From NCBI GenBank assembly GCA_965220185.1, contig OZ244807.1, positions 1,302,001-1,366,000 on the forward strand: 64,000 nucleotides of DNA. Reading direction: 5' to 3'. The position numbers were made by a program, and so were the translations under genes. The stretch comes from Azotimanducus sp965220185 (GTDB lineage: Bacteria; Pseudomonadota; Gammaproteobacteria; Pseudomonadales; Azotimanducaceae). This document shows, one piece after another, positions 24,822 through 33,851 of the stretch. Every line of letters starts with the position of its first letter. The stretch's first letter is position 1. Under the pieces are notes generated by a model. The model was not told the origin of the DNA and ran no database searches. It was given only the letters and a program-made list of their open reading frames with translations.

Positions 24822-25166
24822 ATGGACACGTTGACCATGCAGCCTGTCATGGACACCATCCGCGAGCAGATCGCCTCGAACCCAATCATCCTCTATATGA
24901 AAGGCACGCCGCAGCAGCCGATGTGCGGGTTTTCAGCGCGCACCGTGCAGTGCCTGATGGCGTGCGGCAAGCCTTTTTCCTATGTGGATATTCTGAGTCA
25001 TCCCGAGATTCGCGCGACCTTGCCCGACTTCGCCGACTGGCCGACCTTTCCGCAGCTCTACGTCGATGGCGAGCTTGTGGGCGGATGCGATATCGTCACC
25101 GAACTCTACGAAGCAGGCGAGTTGCAGCCGCTCGTTGACGGTGCTGGCGATCAGTCAGACGCCTAA
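24822..25166 (+). CDS. grxD: monothiol glutaredoxin
   Basis: 114 residues. The CGFS active site (PQQPMCGFSARTVQCL), the TFPQLYVDGELVGGCDI glutathione/Fe-S binding stretch and the length match Grx4/GrxD, which carries [2Fe-2S] clusters between scaffold and targets. The frame is open further upstream but the ATG at 24822 fits the family N-terminus. TACAAT at 24799-24804 is a possible -10 box. argG follows 3 bases after the stop, so the two are probably co-transcribed. Confidence 0.93.
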   Translation: MDTLTMQPVMDTIREQIASNPIILYMKGTPQQPMCGFSARTVQCLMACGKPFSYVDILSHPEIRATLPDFADWPTFPQLYVDGELVGGCDIVTELYEAGELQPLVDGAGDQSDA

Positions 25167-25169
25167 ATC

Positions 25170-26399
25170 GTGAGTGCAATAGGCACGACAGCCAAGCGGG
25201 TTGTGCTCGCCTATTCGGGCGGGCTTGATACCAGCGTGATCTTGAAATGGCTGCAAGTCACCTATGACGCCGAGGTCATCACCTTCACGGCTGACATTGG
25301 CCAGGGCGAGGAAGTCGAGCCGGCGCGCGCCAAGGCCGAGCGCATGGGCGCGAAGGCCATCTATATTGAAGACCTGCGCGAAGAATTTGTGCGCGACTAT
25401 GTCTTTCCGATGTTCCGCGCCAACGCAGTGTACGAAGGCGAATATCTGCTCGGCACCAGCATTGCGCGCCCGCTGATTGCCAAGCGCTTGGTGGAAATCG
25501 CCAAGGAGACCGATGCCGACGCCATTTCGCACGGCGCCACCGGCAAGGGCAATGACCAGGTTCGCTTTGAGCTTGGTGCCTATGCCCTCAATCCTGGCAT
25601 TCAAGTCATCGCGCCGTGGCGGGAATGGGCTCTGCACTCGCGCTCAGCGCTCATGACATTCTGCGAGCAGCATCAAATTCCCGTTGAAGGCGCACGGCGC
25701 GATGCGACTGAAGCGCCCTACTCGATGGATGCCAATCTGCTGCATATTTCCTATGAGGGCGGCGAGCTTGAGGATCCGGACTTCGCGCCGAATGAGGCCA
25801 TGTGGCTGAGTACCGCATCAATTGAGGCGGCCCCGGACAAGGCTGATGAAATCACCCTCAGCTTTGAGCGCGGCGATCCCGTCGCCATTGACTCGCAGCC
25901 GCTATCGCCAGCAGCGCTGTTGACACAGCTCAATGCGCTCGCCGGGCGCCACGGCATCGGTCGCCTTGATATTGTCGAAAACCGCTATGTTGGCATGAAA
26001 TCCCGCGGCTGCTACGAAACGCCGGGCGGCACGATTTTGCTGAAAGCCCATCGTGCGATTGAATCCCTGACCCTGGACCGCGAAGTCGCGCACCTCAAGG
26101 ACGAACTCATGCCACGCTACGCATCGCTCATCTACAACGGCTACTGGTGGGCGCCTGAGCGCGAAGCGCTGCAAGCACTCATCGACCATTCGCAAGTTCC
26201 CGTCTGCGGCGAGGTGCGCCTGAAGCTGTTCAAGGGCAGTGTCACGGTGCTCGGCCGACGCTCCGCGAATAGCCTCTATCAGTCCACCTTGGCGAGCTTT
26301 GAGGACGACCTTGGCGCGTATGACCAAAAGGATGCCGAAGGCTTCATCCGCCTCAACGCACTGCGCTTGAAGCTTGCCGGCAAAGGAAGGCACGACTGA
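25170..26399 (+). CDS. argG: argininosuccinate synthase
   Basis: 409 residues. It condenses citrulline and aspartate in arginine synthesis. The ATP pyrophosphatase loop LAYSGGLDTSV, SHGATGKGNDQVRFE and SRGCYETPGG are all present. It starts with GTG at 25170, 3 bases after grxD. Only the synthase is here; argH is not in the window. Confidence 0.96.
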   Translation: MSAIGTTAKRVVLAYSGGLDTSVILKWLQVTYDAEVITFTADIGQGEEVEPARAKAERMGAKAIYIEDLREEFVRDYVFPMFRANAVYEGEYLLGTSIARPLIAKRLVEIAKETDADAISHGATGKGNDQVRFELGAYALNPGIQVIAPWREWALHSRSALMTFCEQHQIPVEGARRDATEAPYSMDANLLHISYEGGELEDPDFAPNEAMWLSTASIEAAPDKADEITLSFERGDPVAIDSQPLSPAALLTQLNALAGRHGIGRLDIVENRYVGMKSRGCYETPGGTILLKAHRAIESLTLDREVAHLKDELMPRYASLIYNGYWWAPEREALQALIDHSQVPVCGEVRLKLFKGSVTVLGRRSANSLYQSTLASFEDDLGAYDQKDAEGFIRLNALRLKLAGKGRHD

Positions 26400-26423
26400 G
26401 CGCTTGCCCGAGCTTTCCTGAGC

Positions 26424-27161
26424 ATGGGTAGATTCTTGCGAAATCTCGCCAAGGGCATCCTCGGTGCAATCCGCGACCTCGCGCCGATCATTCTGGTGAT
26501 CGCCTTTTTTCAGATTGTCATCCTGCAGCAGCCGTTTCCGAATCTCGGCAGCGTCCTGGTCGGCCTCGCCTGCGTCATCGCGGGATTGACCTTGTTCATA
26601 CAAGGGCTTGAAAGCGGGCTGTTTCCGCTCGGCGAAGAAATCGCCCAGGAATTCGCTGCCAAGGGCAGTCTGCCAGCGCTGATTGCCTTCGCCTTCTGTC
26701 TCGGTTTTGGCACCACTGTGGCCGAGCCCGCGCTGATTGCAGTGGCAGCAGAAGCGGCCGATGTCGCTTCCGAAGCGGGCGCGATTCTCGGCACCGAATC
26801 GGCGCGCGCCGAATACGCCTTTAATCTGCGCATGGTGGTTGCGGTCTCGGTCGGCGCGGCGATTGTCATCGGCGTAGTGCGCATCATCAAAGGCTGGCCG
26901 ATTCACTGGCTTATCATCGGTGGCTATATCACTGTCACCTTGATGACGCCCTTCGCGCCCGAAGAGATTGTCGGCGTTGCCTATGATTCAGGCGGCGTCA
27001 CGACAAGCACTATCACTGTGCCCTTGGTTGCCGCGCTTGGCATTGGCTTGTCGATGGCCATCAAGGGCCGCAATCCGATGATCGATGGCTTCGGGTTGAT
27101 CGCCTTTGCGAGCTTGACGCCGCTGGTCTTTGTGCTCGCCTTCGGCATGGTGATGTCCTGA
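26424..27161 (+). CDS. DUF1538 membrane protein, first of a pair
   Basis: 245 residues with about six hydrophobic segments and the DUF1538 landmarks FGTTVAEPALI, YDSGGVTTSTITVPLVAALGIG and GRNPMIDGFGLIAFASLTP. Pairs of DUF1538 proteins (UmpAB) have been described in Halomonas as a two-component cation/proton antiporter; that function is carried over by family. The stop overlaps the start of the second DUF1538 gene by one base, and a PII-type gene follows, so the three form an operon. Confidence 0.8.
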   Translation: MGRFLRNLAKGILGAIRDLAPIILVIAFFQIVILQQPFPNLGSVLVGLACVIAGLTLFIQGLESGLFPLGEEIAQEFAAKGSLPALIAFAFCLGFGTTVAEPALIAVAAEAADVASEAGAILGTESARAEYAFNLRMVVAVSVGAAIVIGVVRIIKGWPIHWLIIGGYITVTLMTPFAPEEIVGVAYDSGGVTTSTITVPLVAALGIGLSMAIKGRNPMIDGFGLIAFASLTPLVFVLAFGMVMS

Positions 27162-27958
27162 TGGAGATTCTCTCCACGCTTGGCGATACCGCTATTTCGA
27201 CCTTGCGCGATGTGGCGCCGATCATCGCAGTGCTGGTGTTCTTTCAAGTCGTTGTGCTGCGGCGCAGACTGCCCCATCTCGGACGCATCGTGCGCGGTTT
27301 CGTGTATGTGCTGATTGGGCTGACGCTGTTCTTGATCGGCCTCGAACAGGCGCTCTTCCCGATCGGCGAGACGATGGCTAGGCAGCTCACCGCCGCCAGC
27401 GCGAGCGCATCGACAGTCGTCAAATGGGACGACTATCTGCTCGTGTACGCCTTTGCGGCAGCGATTGGATTTGCGGCCACGGTTGCCGAGCCTGCGCTCA
27501 TCTCGGTTTCGATGAAGGCCGAGGAAGTCTCCGGCGGCGCACTCAAGGCGCGCGGCCTGCGCATTGCGGTCGCGGTCGGGGTGGCTATCGGCGTATCGCT
27601 CGGCTGCTTTCGCATTGTGACTGGCACGCCGCTGCCCTGGTATATCGTGGTGGCCTATGCGGTTGTCATTCTGCAAACCTTTCGCTCGGCGCGAGGCGCC
27701 TACGGAAGTATCGTGCCGCTTGCCTACGACAGTGGCGGCGTCACCACCTCCACCGTGACCGTGCCTGTGGTTGCCGCGCTCGGCCTCGGCCTCGCGTCAA
27801 GCGTGCCGGGCCGCAGCCCGCTCATTGATGGCTTTGGCCTTATTGCCTTTGCCAGCGTCTTTCCAATTATGTCGGTGCTCGGCTATGCCATGATTGCGTC
27901 CTGGCGGACGCGCCGCTGCAATGCCGACAACGACAACACAGATTCTTCGGGGAACTGA
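27161..27958 (+). CDS. DUF1538 membrane protein, second of a pair
   Basis: 265 residues, clearly related to the preceding gene: GFAATVAEPALI, YDSGGVTTSTVTVPVVAALGLG and GRSPLIDGFGLIAFASVFP. It begins with DVAPIIAVLVFFQVVVL, the same opening as its partner. The two half-size proteins probably combine into one membrane unit. A basic, hydrophilic C-terminus (SWRTRRCNADND) may face the cytoplasm, where the PII protein encoded next could bind. Confidence 0.8.
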   Translation: MEILSTLGDTAISTLRDVAPIIAVLVFFQVVVLRRRLPHLGRIVRGFVYVLIGLTLFLIGLEQALFPIGETMARQLTAASASASTVVKWDDYLLVYAFAAAIGFAATVAEPALISVSMKAEEVSGGALKARGLRIAVAVGVAIGVSLGCFRIVTGTPLPWYIVVAYAVVILQTFRSARGAYGSIVPLAYDSGGVTTSTVTVPVVAALGLGLASSVPGRSPLIDGFGLIAFASVFPIMSVLGYAMIASWRTRRCNADNDNTDSSGN

Positions 27959-27961
27959 TTG

Positions 27962-28300
27962 ATGAAAACCAAACTGATCGTAGCACTTGTGGACGATGCC
28001 AAGACCGATACCATTGTGGACGCGGCGCGCGCGGCAGGCGCGACCGGCGCGACCGTCATCACCAGCGCGCGCGGCGAAGGACGCTCATCCAAGAAGACTT
28101 TTCTCGGCCTTGAGCTTGAGTCCAAATGCGATGTCCTGCTTTTTCTGGTGGCTGAGGCGCACGCCGAGGCCGTGCTCAAGCGCATTGCCGACACCGGGCA
28201 ATTCGACGGCGAGCCGGGTGCTGGTATCGCGTTTCAAATTGATGTGGAAGAGGCGGTTGGGCTGGCATCTCAGATGGGCAGGGGTGAGTTCGCCGAGTGA
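27962..28300 (+). CDS. PII-family signal protein
   Basis: 112 residues with the PII fold: KLIVALVDDAKTDTIVDAARAAGATGATV, T-loop region RGEGRSSKKTFLGLELESK and the closing strands DVLLFLV and GIAFQIDVEEAVGL. The T-loop differs from classical GlnB/GlnK (no uridylylated tyrosine motif), so it is a divergent PII regulating its DUF1538 partners, by inference from operon position. The ATG is at 27962, 3 bases after the upstream stop. Confidence 0.8.
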   Translation: MKTKLIVALVDDAKTDTIVDAARAAGATGATVITSARGEGRSSKKTFLGLELESKCDVLLFLVAEAHAEAVLKRIADTGQFDGEPGAGIAFQIDVEEAVGLASQMGRGEFAE

Positions 28301-28387
28301 ACCGAAATGGCGACACCCCGGCAATGAATCCTGCGCCAGGCAGGCAATGTACACTTGCCTTCTTGGGCGATTTGCGGAGTTCAGCAT

Positions 28388-29929
28388 ATGCGAGATACGA
28401 CCTTCCTTGAGAATTTTCTATCCAAGAATCGCGAGCTTGTCATTGCGGCATTTGCTGTTCCGGCCAGCTTTGTGTACGGAATCTTTCAGAACGCTGGCAA
28501 TTGGATCTATCGCACTTTCAGGAATACAAGCGCCCAGCACGAACAGGCCGTGAGGGCAATCCGGGCGCAGGTTCGAGCGGGCTACAGCAGCGGCAAGCCG
28601 ATGTGTACCGCGCGCAAGCCATGGAAAACCATGTCGATGCGCAGCGCGGATTTCAAGCAGGACATGCACCGGGTCGAGATCAATCTGCGCAACGTGCTCG
28701 AAGTCGATGAGAAGCGGCGCATTGTCCGCGCCGAGCCGATGGTGACCATGGCGGACATCACGCACTTCCTGATTCCGAGGGGCTTTGCGCTCGCCGTCCA
28801 AGTCGAGATGGACGATCTCACGCTAGGCGGCTTGTGCATGGGGGTGGGCATAGAGACCACGAGCCATCGCGAAGGCTTCCTTTCCGAGACGGTCAAGGCC
28901 CTTGAAGTCGTCACCGCCAACGGCGAGCTCATCCGCGCGACGCGCGAAGAAAACGCCGATCTCTTCCACGCCCTGCCTTGGTCGCACGGCACCCTGGGCT
29001 TCCTAGTCGCTGTGGAGCTTCGCATCATGCCGATCAAGTCGCATGTCAAGCTCGACTATGAGCCGTTTCATTCACTGCGCGATTTTTCTGCGCGCCTTGA
29101 AGCGCTCACGGCGTCTCCCGACGCGCCGACCTTTGTTGAAGGGCTCATGATGTCTAGCGATTCGGGCGTGATACTCAAAGGTGAATTCGCCACGCCGCCG
29201 CGCGGAGCGACTATCAATCGCATCAACAACTATTACAAGCCGTGGTTCTACAGCCACGCGGCCCGCAGCCTGAAGGCCGGGCCTTTTAGCGAATACATCC
29301 CCGCCCGGCACTATTTCCACCGTCACACGCCATCGGTGTTCTTTCAACTAAAAGACATTGTCCGCTTTGCCAACGCGCCGTGGTATCGGTATCTGTGGGC
29401 TTGGATGGGCGCACCGAAAATCGCCCTCATGAAATTCACCATGACGCGCGAACTCAGGCTCCAGACCTTCGAGGCGCGTGTCGCGCAGGATGTCGTTGTG
29501 CCTATTGAATTGTTCGCCGATTCGGTCAGGTTGAGCGCGGAACTGTTTGACATCTATCCCCTTTGGGTGTGCCCGGTACGCCTGTTCGACCATGGGGACA
29601 ACGAGGGTTTTTTGCGCAACCCAGCGGGCGGCGAGGCAAGCCAGATGTACGTCGATCTCGGCATCTACGGGCTGCCCGCGGGTGTTGAAACCGGCGCTTA
29701 CGATCAGGTAAAGGCTTCGCGCCGCCTTGAGAAGTTCGTGCGCGACTCGCGCGGCTACCAGATGCTCTACGCTGATATCTGCATGACCCGAGACGAATTT
29801 GAACAGATGTTCGATCACCGGCTTTATCGGGCGATGCGCCGCAAGCACATGGCGGAGAATGCCCTTCCCGATGTCTATGAGAAGGTTGTTCCTGAGCGCT
29901 GGATCAGGGAAGGCATCGACGAGCTCTAA
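28388..29929 (+). CDS. Delta24-sterol reductase (DHCR24)-type FAD oxidoreductase
   Basis: 513 residues, collinear with animal DHCR24. There is an N-terminal membrane anchor (ELVIAAFAVPASFVYGIF), an FAD-binding PCMH-type domain (VEPMVTMADIT, DLTLGGLCMGVGIETTSH, LPWSHGTLGFLVAVE), then NYYKPWFYSHA, YFHRHTPSVFFQLKDI and near the end GYQMLYADICMTRDEFEQMF, all typical of DHCR24. In eukaryotes it reduces the side-chain double bond of sterol intermediates. No sterol-synthesis genes are in the window, so the substrate could be a host sterol or another isoprenoid. The ATG at 28388 fits best. Confidence 0.85.
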   Translation: MRDTTFLENFLSKNRELVIAAFAVPASFVYGIFQNAGNWIYRTFRNTSAQHEQAVRAIRAQVRAGYSSGKPMCTARKPWKTMSMRSADFKQDMHRVEINLRNVLEVDEKRRIVRAEPMVTMADITHFLIPRGFALAVQVEMDDLTLGGLCMGVGIETTSHREGFLSETVKALEVVTANGELIRATREENADLFHALPWSHGTLGFLVAVELRIMPIKSHVKLDYEPFHSLRDFSARLEALTASPDAPTFVEGLMMSSDSGVILKGEFATPPRGATINRINNYYKPWFYSHAARSLKAGPFSEYIPARHYFHRHTPSVFFQLKDIVRFANAPWYRYLWAWMGAPKIALMKFTMTRELRLQTFEARVAQDVVVPIELFADSVRLSAELFDIYPLWVCPVRLFDHGDNEGFLRNPAGGEASQMYVDLGIYGLPAGVETGAYDQVKASRRLEKFVRDSRGYQMLYADICMTRDEFEQMFDHRLYRAMRRKHMAENALPDVYEKVVPERWIREGIDEL

Positions 29930-30606
29930 CGATGAGATCGCTCACTGAATTCGCGACCGACTGAAGCGTCTTCGCCAAGTTTCCGCCCGCGATACTCGCA
30001 CAAATCGAAAATCGGACACTCGCCGCACTTTGGATTGCGTGCGGTGCATATGTAACGACCGTGCAGAATCAGGTGATGGTGCGCATCTTTCAGGAACTCT
30101 TTTGGGGTTACGCGCATGAGCCGATCTTCGACCGCGCGCACGGTCTTGCCGGGCGCGATGCCGATACGGTTCGAGATGCGGAAAATGTGCGTGTCCACAG
30201 CAATGACAGGTTCGCCGAAGAGCGTGTTCAGAATGACGTTGGCGGTCTTGCGGCCAACGCCGGGCAGGGCTTCCAAGGCCGCTCGGTCGCGGGGTACCTC
30301 GCCGCCGTGCTCGCCTATCAGGCTCTCGCAGGTCTTGAGGATATTCTTGGCCTTGCTGTTGTAGAGGCCAATCGAGGAGATATGCGCTTTCAGCCCGGCA
30401 AGCCCAAGATCGAGCATGGCCTCGGGCGTGGGCGCCTCGCAGAACAGGCATCTCGTGGCCTTGTTGACACTGACATCGGTCGCTTGCGCGGAGAGAATGA
30501 CTGCGATGAGCAGTTGAAACCCCGTTTCATATTTGAGTTCGGTGGTGGGGGCTGGGTTGATCTCTTGCAAGCGGGAGAAAATCTGCTCGCGCTTTTTCGG
30601 GTTCAT
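29926..30606 (-). CDS. nth: endonuclease III
   Basis: Base-excision-repair DNA glycosylase/AP lyase. The helix-hairpin-helix LPGVGRKTANVIL carries the catalytic Lys, VDTHIFRISNR the catalytic Asp, and CTARNPKCGECPIFDLC gives the C-x6-C-x2-C-x5-C [4Fe-4S] site. I start it at the ATG at 30606 (MNPKKREQIFSRLQEINP), 226 residues; an upstream in-frame ATG at 30660 would add 18 residues. It converges with the DHCR24-like gene with a 4-base overlap. Confidence 0.95.
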   Translation of the reverse strand: MNPKKREQIFSRLQEINPAPTTELKYETGFQLLIAVILSAQATDVSVNKATRCLFCEAPTPEAMLDLGLAGLKAHISSIGLYNSKAKNILKTCESLIGEHGGEVPRDRAALEALPGVGRKTANVILNTLFGEPVIAVDTHIFRISNRIGIAPGKTVRAVEDRLMRVTPKEFLKDAHHHLILHGRYICTARNPKCGECPIFDLCEYRGRKLGEDASVGREFSERSHR

Positions 30607-30678
30607 GCTTGGTGTCTGGCAGACGAAGGAATTTCTCGTGTAAACTTTGATTGTACGCATGTCTCGGAGCGATTCTCT

Positions 30679-31246
30679 ATGAAGCCCTTAGCGAAAATCA
30701 TCCCCCCCCCCCCCCCCCCCCCCCCCCCTAGCTTTGCTTGCCGCTCTACTGCTTGCGGCTTTTGCCTCGCCAGCTCAGGCGCAAAGCTTGAGGATTGAGC
30801 AATCGGCCTGGGAGCCGCACCCTCTGTTCAATCGCTCCCCCACGTTCAATCGCTGGATCACGACCCTTACGATTCACTATACGCCAGCTTTGCCGGGGCC
30901 GTATGTAAGAGAATTTCCACAACCGCTCGGATTCTTTGAGAAAATGTACTGTAATGCCAACCCCAATTATTCACCCCGTTGCACACAATCAACCGGGCCG
31001 ACATGGGGGCTGGCAGTGGACTTTACGGGAAACGGCACGGATTATGAAGTGCGCCACAGCAGCGGACGAAATATCACCGGAACACAGGACCTCATTGAAG
31101 ACATCCCCTACGGAGTTGGTGCGGTGCATTATTACGTGGTTGGGGATGGCAACGGTGCCACCGGCAATGTCTCCGCGCAGCTGCCCGGCGATAGTGATTC
31201 GACAGTCACTGGTCAACTTCATCTCCCTAGCAATCCACCGCGTTAG
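30679..31246 (+). CDS. secreted protein with poly-C tract in the signal peptide (out of frame as assembled)
   Basis: The ATG at 30679 (GGAG 8 bases upstream) encodes MKPLAKII, then 27 C, then the signal core LALLAALLLAAFASPAQAQ and about 155 mature residues starting SLRIEQSAWEPHP. As assembled the start is one base out of frame with the body (in frame at 26 or 29 C). The start frame instead reads a short nonsense tail ending near 30798. The mature protein has beta-rich character (WITTLTIHYTP, VRHSSGRNITGT) and two cysteines. It is not visibly related to the two six-cysteine tract proteins, so the shared feature is the tract-plus-signal 5' end. Function unknown. Confidence 0.65.
30702..30728 (+). 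repeat. 27-bp poly-C tract
   Basis: An uninterrupted run of 27 C between codon 8 and the hydrophobic signal core of the gene starting at 30679. Confidence 0.85.
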
Positions 31247-31278
31247 AGCGTAGTCACACGAGCTTTTAGGCGCTGCTC

Positions 31279-31419
31279 ACAGGCCTGAAAGCCGCGATTG
31301 CCAGACCCGCGATAAGAAACGCCCCAGGCGGTAGCAAGGTCAGCGGAAAGCGGGCGCCCGCTGGCAATACGCGCATTTCCCAATGCCGCGCCGTTTCTCC
31401 AAACAAGTGTTCCATGCCC
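31279..31419 (-). pseudogene. duplicated 3' end of rsxE (141 bp)
   Basis: Matches 33241-33381, the part of rsxE encoding its last 45 or so residues, with a handful of differences. It lacks the rest of the gene. It lies on the far side of the MvaI/BcnI-type R-M system, so that system is flanked by direct repeats of the rsxE end. Confidence 0.8.
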
Positions 31420-31530
31420 ACAATGTGCAAGTGATAGGATGGGCGTTCACGTTCTTCAAGAAGGGATAGGTATGAACTTCCAGCTTGGGCATGTGTCGGG
31501 GCTGAGGCTCAGTTACAAAGAATTGATCGC

Positions 31531-32349
31531 GTGAGCGGGCAAGCCCAAACCCACATAGACCTGTCTTTTGAAGAACCGATGAGCCTTGCGGCAAAGACTG
31601 CGCCGCAACCATTGATGGAGGCATGGCTCGGCAAGGTGCATGAAGGCGATTGCATCAAGCTCATGGACAAGCTGCCAGCCAGCTCAATTGATTTGATCGT
31701 CACCAGTCCGCCCTACAACATCAAGAACTCCACAGGCAACGGACTGAAGAACGGGTCCGGCGGCAAATGGCAAAATGCCGCGCTTCTCGACGGCTACTCG
31801 CATCATTCGGACTGCCTGCCGCACGATGAATATGTGGCTTGGCAGCGCCGTTGCCTTGCAAGCATGATGCGGGTCCTTAAAGAGAACGGGGCGATCTTCT
31901 ACAATCATAAATGGCGTGTTCAAAATGGAATGCTGCAAGATCGCTCTGACATTGTGAAAGGGTTCCCTGTGCGTCAGGTGATTATTTGGAAGAGGGATGG
32001 CGGCATAAACTTCAATCCGGGGTATTTCCTGCCAACCTACGAGGTGGTTTATCTCATATGCAAGCCGGAGTTTCGCTTGCCGCCAAAAGTCAACGCGATG
32101 GGCGACGTTTGGGAAGTTCCCCAAGAAAAGAACAATCCGCACCCGGCTCCGTTCCCGGTACAGCTTGCCGCACGGTGCGTCAGGGCGACAGTCGGAAGCA
32201 TAGTGTTGGATCCCTTCATGGGATCTGGCAACGCTGCAATCGCAGCGGAGGCACTCGGCAAACAGTGGATCGGCATGGATATATCCCCCGACTATTGCAA
32301 GATGGCCATGGAGAGGATAAACACTGCAAGAGGACTGCTGAGGAAATGA
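31531..32349 (+). CDS. type II DNA methyltransferase (beta-class)
   Basis: 272 residues. The catalytic motif TSPPYNIKNS (about residues 58-67) precedes the AdoMet motif DPFMGSGNA (about 229-237), the beta-class order. TSPPY suits N4-cytosine or N6-adenine methylation; the neighbouring MvaI/BcnI-like nuclease favours N4-cytosine. The GTG at 31531 is the longest start; an ATG at 31579 is an alternative. The stop is 3 bases before the nuclease start. Confidence 0.85.
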   Translation: MSGQAQTHIDLSFEEPMSLAAKTAPQPLMEAWLGKVHEGDCIKLMDKLPASSIDLIVTSPPYNIKNSTGNGLKNGSGGKWQNAALLDGYSHHSDCLPHDEYVAWQRRCLASMMRVLKENGAIFYNHKWRVQNGMLQDRSDIVKGFPVRQVIIWKRDGGINFNPGYFLPTYEVVYLICKPEFRLPPKVNAMGDVWEVPQEKNNPHPAPFPVQLAARCVRATVGSIVLDPFMGSGNAAIAAEALGKQWIGMDISPDYCKMAMERINTARGLLRK

Positions 32350-32352
32350 ACA

Positions 32353-33051
32353 GTGCTCCAACCGCCAAAGAATAAGCGGGAGTTGCTTGATCGGCTCGAC
32401 GAGATAGTTCGGCATGGCTGGTACGACATGGATGTCTCGCGCTATTCGGGTTCAGGTGCGCCCGGCGTGTTCGTGGAAGACCTGCTCGGACTGACTACCG
32501 GCAACAAGGACATACCTGACGCGGTTGGATGGGAGTTGAAGTACTACAGCCCTCAAACGAACCTCATCACTTTATTCCATAAGGAGCCTAACCCGAAGGG
32601 AGTTGTGCATGACATGTTGAGCAAATATGGCTGGAAGGATGCTCAAGGCCGCTTGTCATTCAGACACACGATCAAGGGTAAATCTGATCGATTCAAGGTC
32701 GAATCGGATACCAATCGAGTGATTGTTCGACCTATACGGCGGCAGAACGGACCTGTTCCTTATTGGACGGACGACGATCTGCTGAACGCAATGGGCGGAA
32801 AGCTGAGGCGGCTCGCCTTGATCAAGGGGGAGCGCAAAGCAGACAAGGTGCGCTACATGCGCGTGGAATGCTTCGAGAATCCCCTGTTGACGAAACTCAC
32901 GTATCAGCTTGTGCGCGGCACTGTCGCAGTTGATTTTGATGCACGAGAAAACAAGCCAGGCTGCAACGCGCTACGCAATCACGGGACGAAATTTCGGGTT
33001 GCGCCGGAGGATGTTTGCAGGCTCTACTTGAAAAAGGAGCGCATTGGTTGA
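32353..33051 (+). CDS. MvaI/BcnI-family restriction endonuclease
   Basis: 232 residues. SGSGAPGVFVEDLLGLTTGNKDIPDAVGWELKYY is split over the family's hallmark: Glu in FVEDLLG, Asp in DIPDAVGW and the ExK in WELKYY form the PD-(D/E)XK site. MvaI and BcnI cut CCWGG and CCSGG as monomers; a related site is likely but not proven here. It begins at GTG 32353 and forms an R-M operon with the methyltransferase just upstream. GC is lower than in the flanking rnf genes, consistent with acquisition. Confidence 0.8.
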   Translation: MLQPPKNKRELLDRLDEIVRHGWYDMDVSRYSGSGAPGVFVEDLLGLTTGNKDIPDAVGWELKYYSPQTNLITLFHKEPNPKGVVHDMLSKYGWKDAQGRLSFRHTIKGKSDRFKVESDTNRVIVRPIRRQNGPVPYWTDDDLLNAMGGKLRRLALIKGERKADKVRYMRVECFENPLLTKLTYQLVRGTVAVDFDARENKPGCNALRNHGTKFRVAPEDVCRLYLKKERIG

Positions 33052-33221
33052 CGGCAGCTCAGAAATATATTGGAACTTCCCTCCCCAAGGGATTGGGTTC
33101 ATGAGTTGACCGAATAGGGGAGGGATGCCAGCCCTCAGGCTGGTCGCCAGCAACGGCTCTGAGGCCATGGGTCGAGCCGTAGTATCTAGTGCGCTTGTTC
33201 TTTGCTTGATCGAGCAATCAA

Positions 33222-33851
33222 TCAATCGACACGATGCTTCACAGGCATAAAAACCGCGATTGCCAAACCCGCGATAAGAAACGCCCCAGGCGGTAGCAAG
33301 GCCAGCGGAAAGCGGGCGCCCGCTGGCAATACGCGCACTTCCCAATGCCGCGCCGTCTCTCCAAACAAGTGTTCCATGCCCGCAAAGAGCGTGCCAGAGC
33401 CGAGCACCTCGCGCAGCGCACTCAACGCGAGCAGCGCGACCGCGAATCCAAGGCCAACGCCGAGCGCGTCGAGCAGGGCGCGGTGTGGCGGGCTGTGCCT
33501 CGCGTAGCCGTCGGCTCGGGCGAGGATGACGCAGTTGGTCACAATGATCTGCACGTAGAGAGCGATGCCTTCATACAAAGTGAAGGCAAAGGCTTCGAGC
33601 AGCAGCACGATGGTCGTGGTGAAGCTTGCGATGATGAAGACGAGCGCTGGTAGTCGTGCGCGTTCTGGAATTGGGACGGCACTGGCAACGACATTGCTGC
33701 CTACGAGCACGAACAGTGTCGCGATTGCCAATCCGAGCCCGTTCGCAACGGACGTGGTGACGGCCATGGCCGGGCAGAGGCCGAGCATCTGCACCCATAC
33801 AGGGTTCTCTCGCACGATGCCCCGAGTCAGGGTTGTGAGCGTCGCGCTCAT
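33222..33851 (-). CDS. rsxE: electron transport complex subunit RsxE/RnfE
   Basis: About 209 residues, a multi-spanning membrane subunit. Diagnostic stretches are GIVRENPVWVQMLGLCPAMAVT at the start and the membrane region LEAFAFTLYEGIALYVQIIVTNCVI. I start it at the ATG at 33851 because this gives the same 4-base overlap with rnfG as every other junction in the operon. Its last 141 bp are duplicated at 31279-31419. Confidence 0.93.
   Translation of the reverse strand: MSATLTTLTRGIVRENPVWVQMLGLCPAMAVTTSVANGLGLAIATLFVLVGSNVVASAVPIPERARLPALVFIIASFTTTIVLLLEAFAFTLYEGIALYVQIIVTNCVILARADGYARHSPPHRALLDALGVGLGFAVALLALSALREVLGSGTLFAGMEHLFGETARHWEVRVLPAGARFPLALLPPGAFLIAGLAIAVFMPVKHRVD

Noticed and set aside
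31340..31624. 94-residue minus-strand frame near the R-M system
   Set aside because: It reads the duplicated rsxE end in the wrong frame; the matching wrong frame also exists in the intact rsxE.
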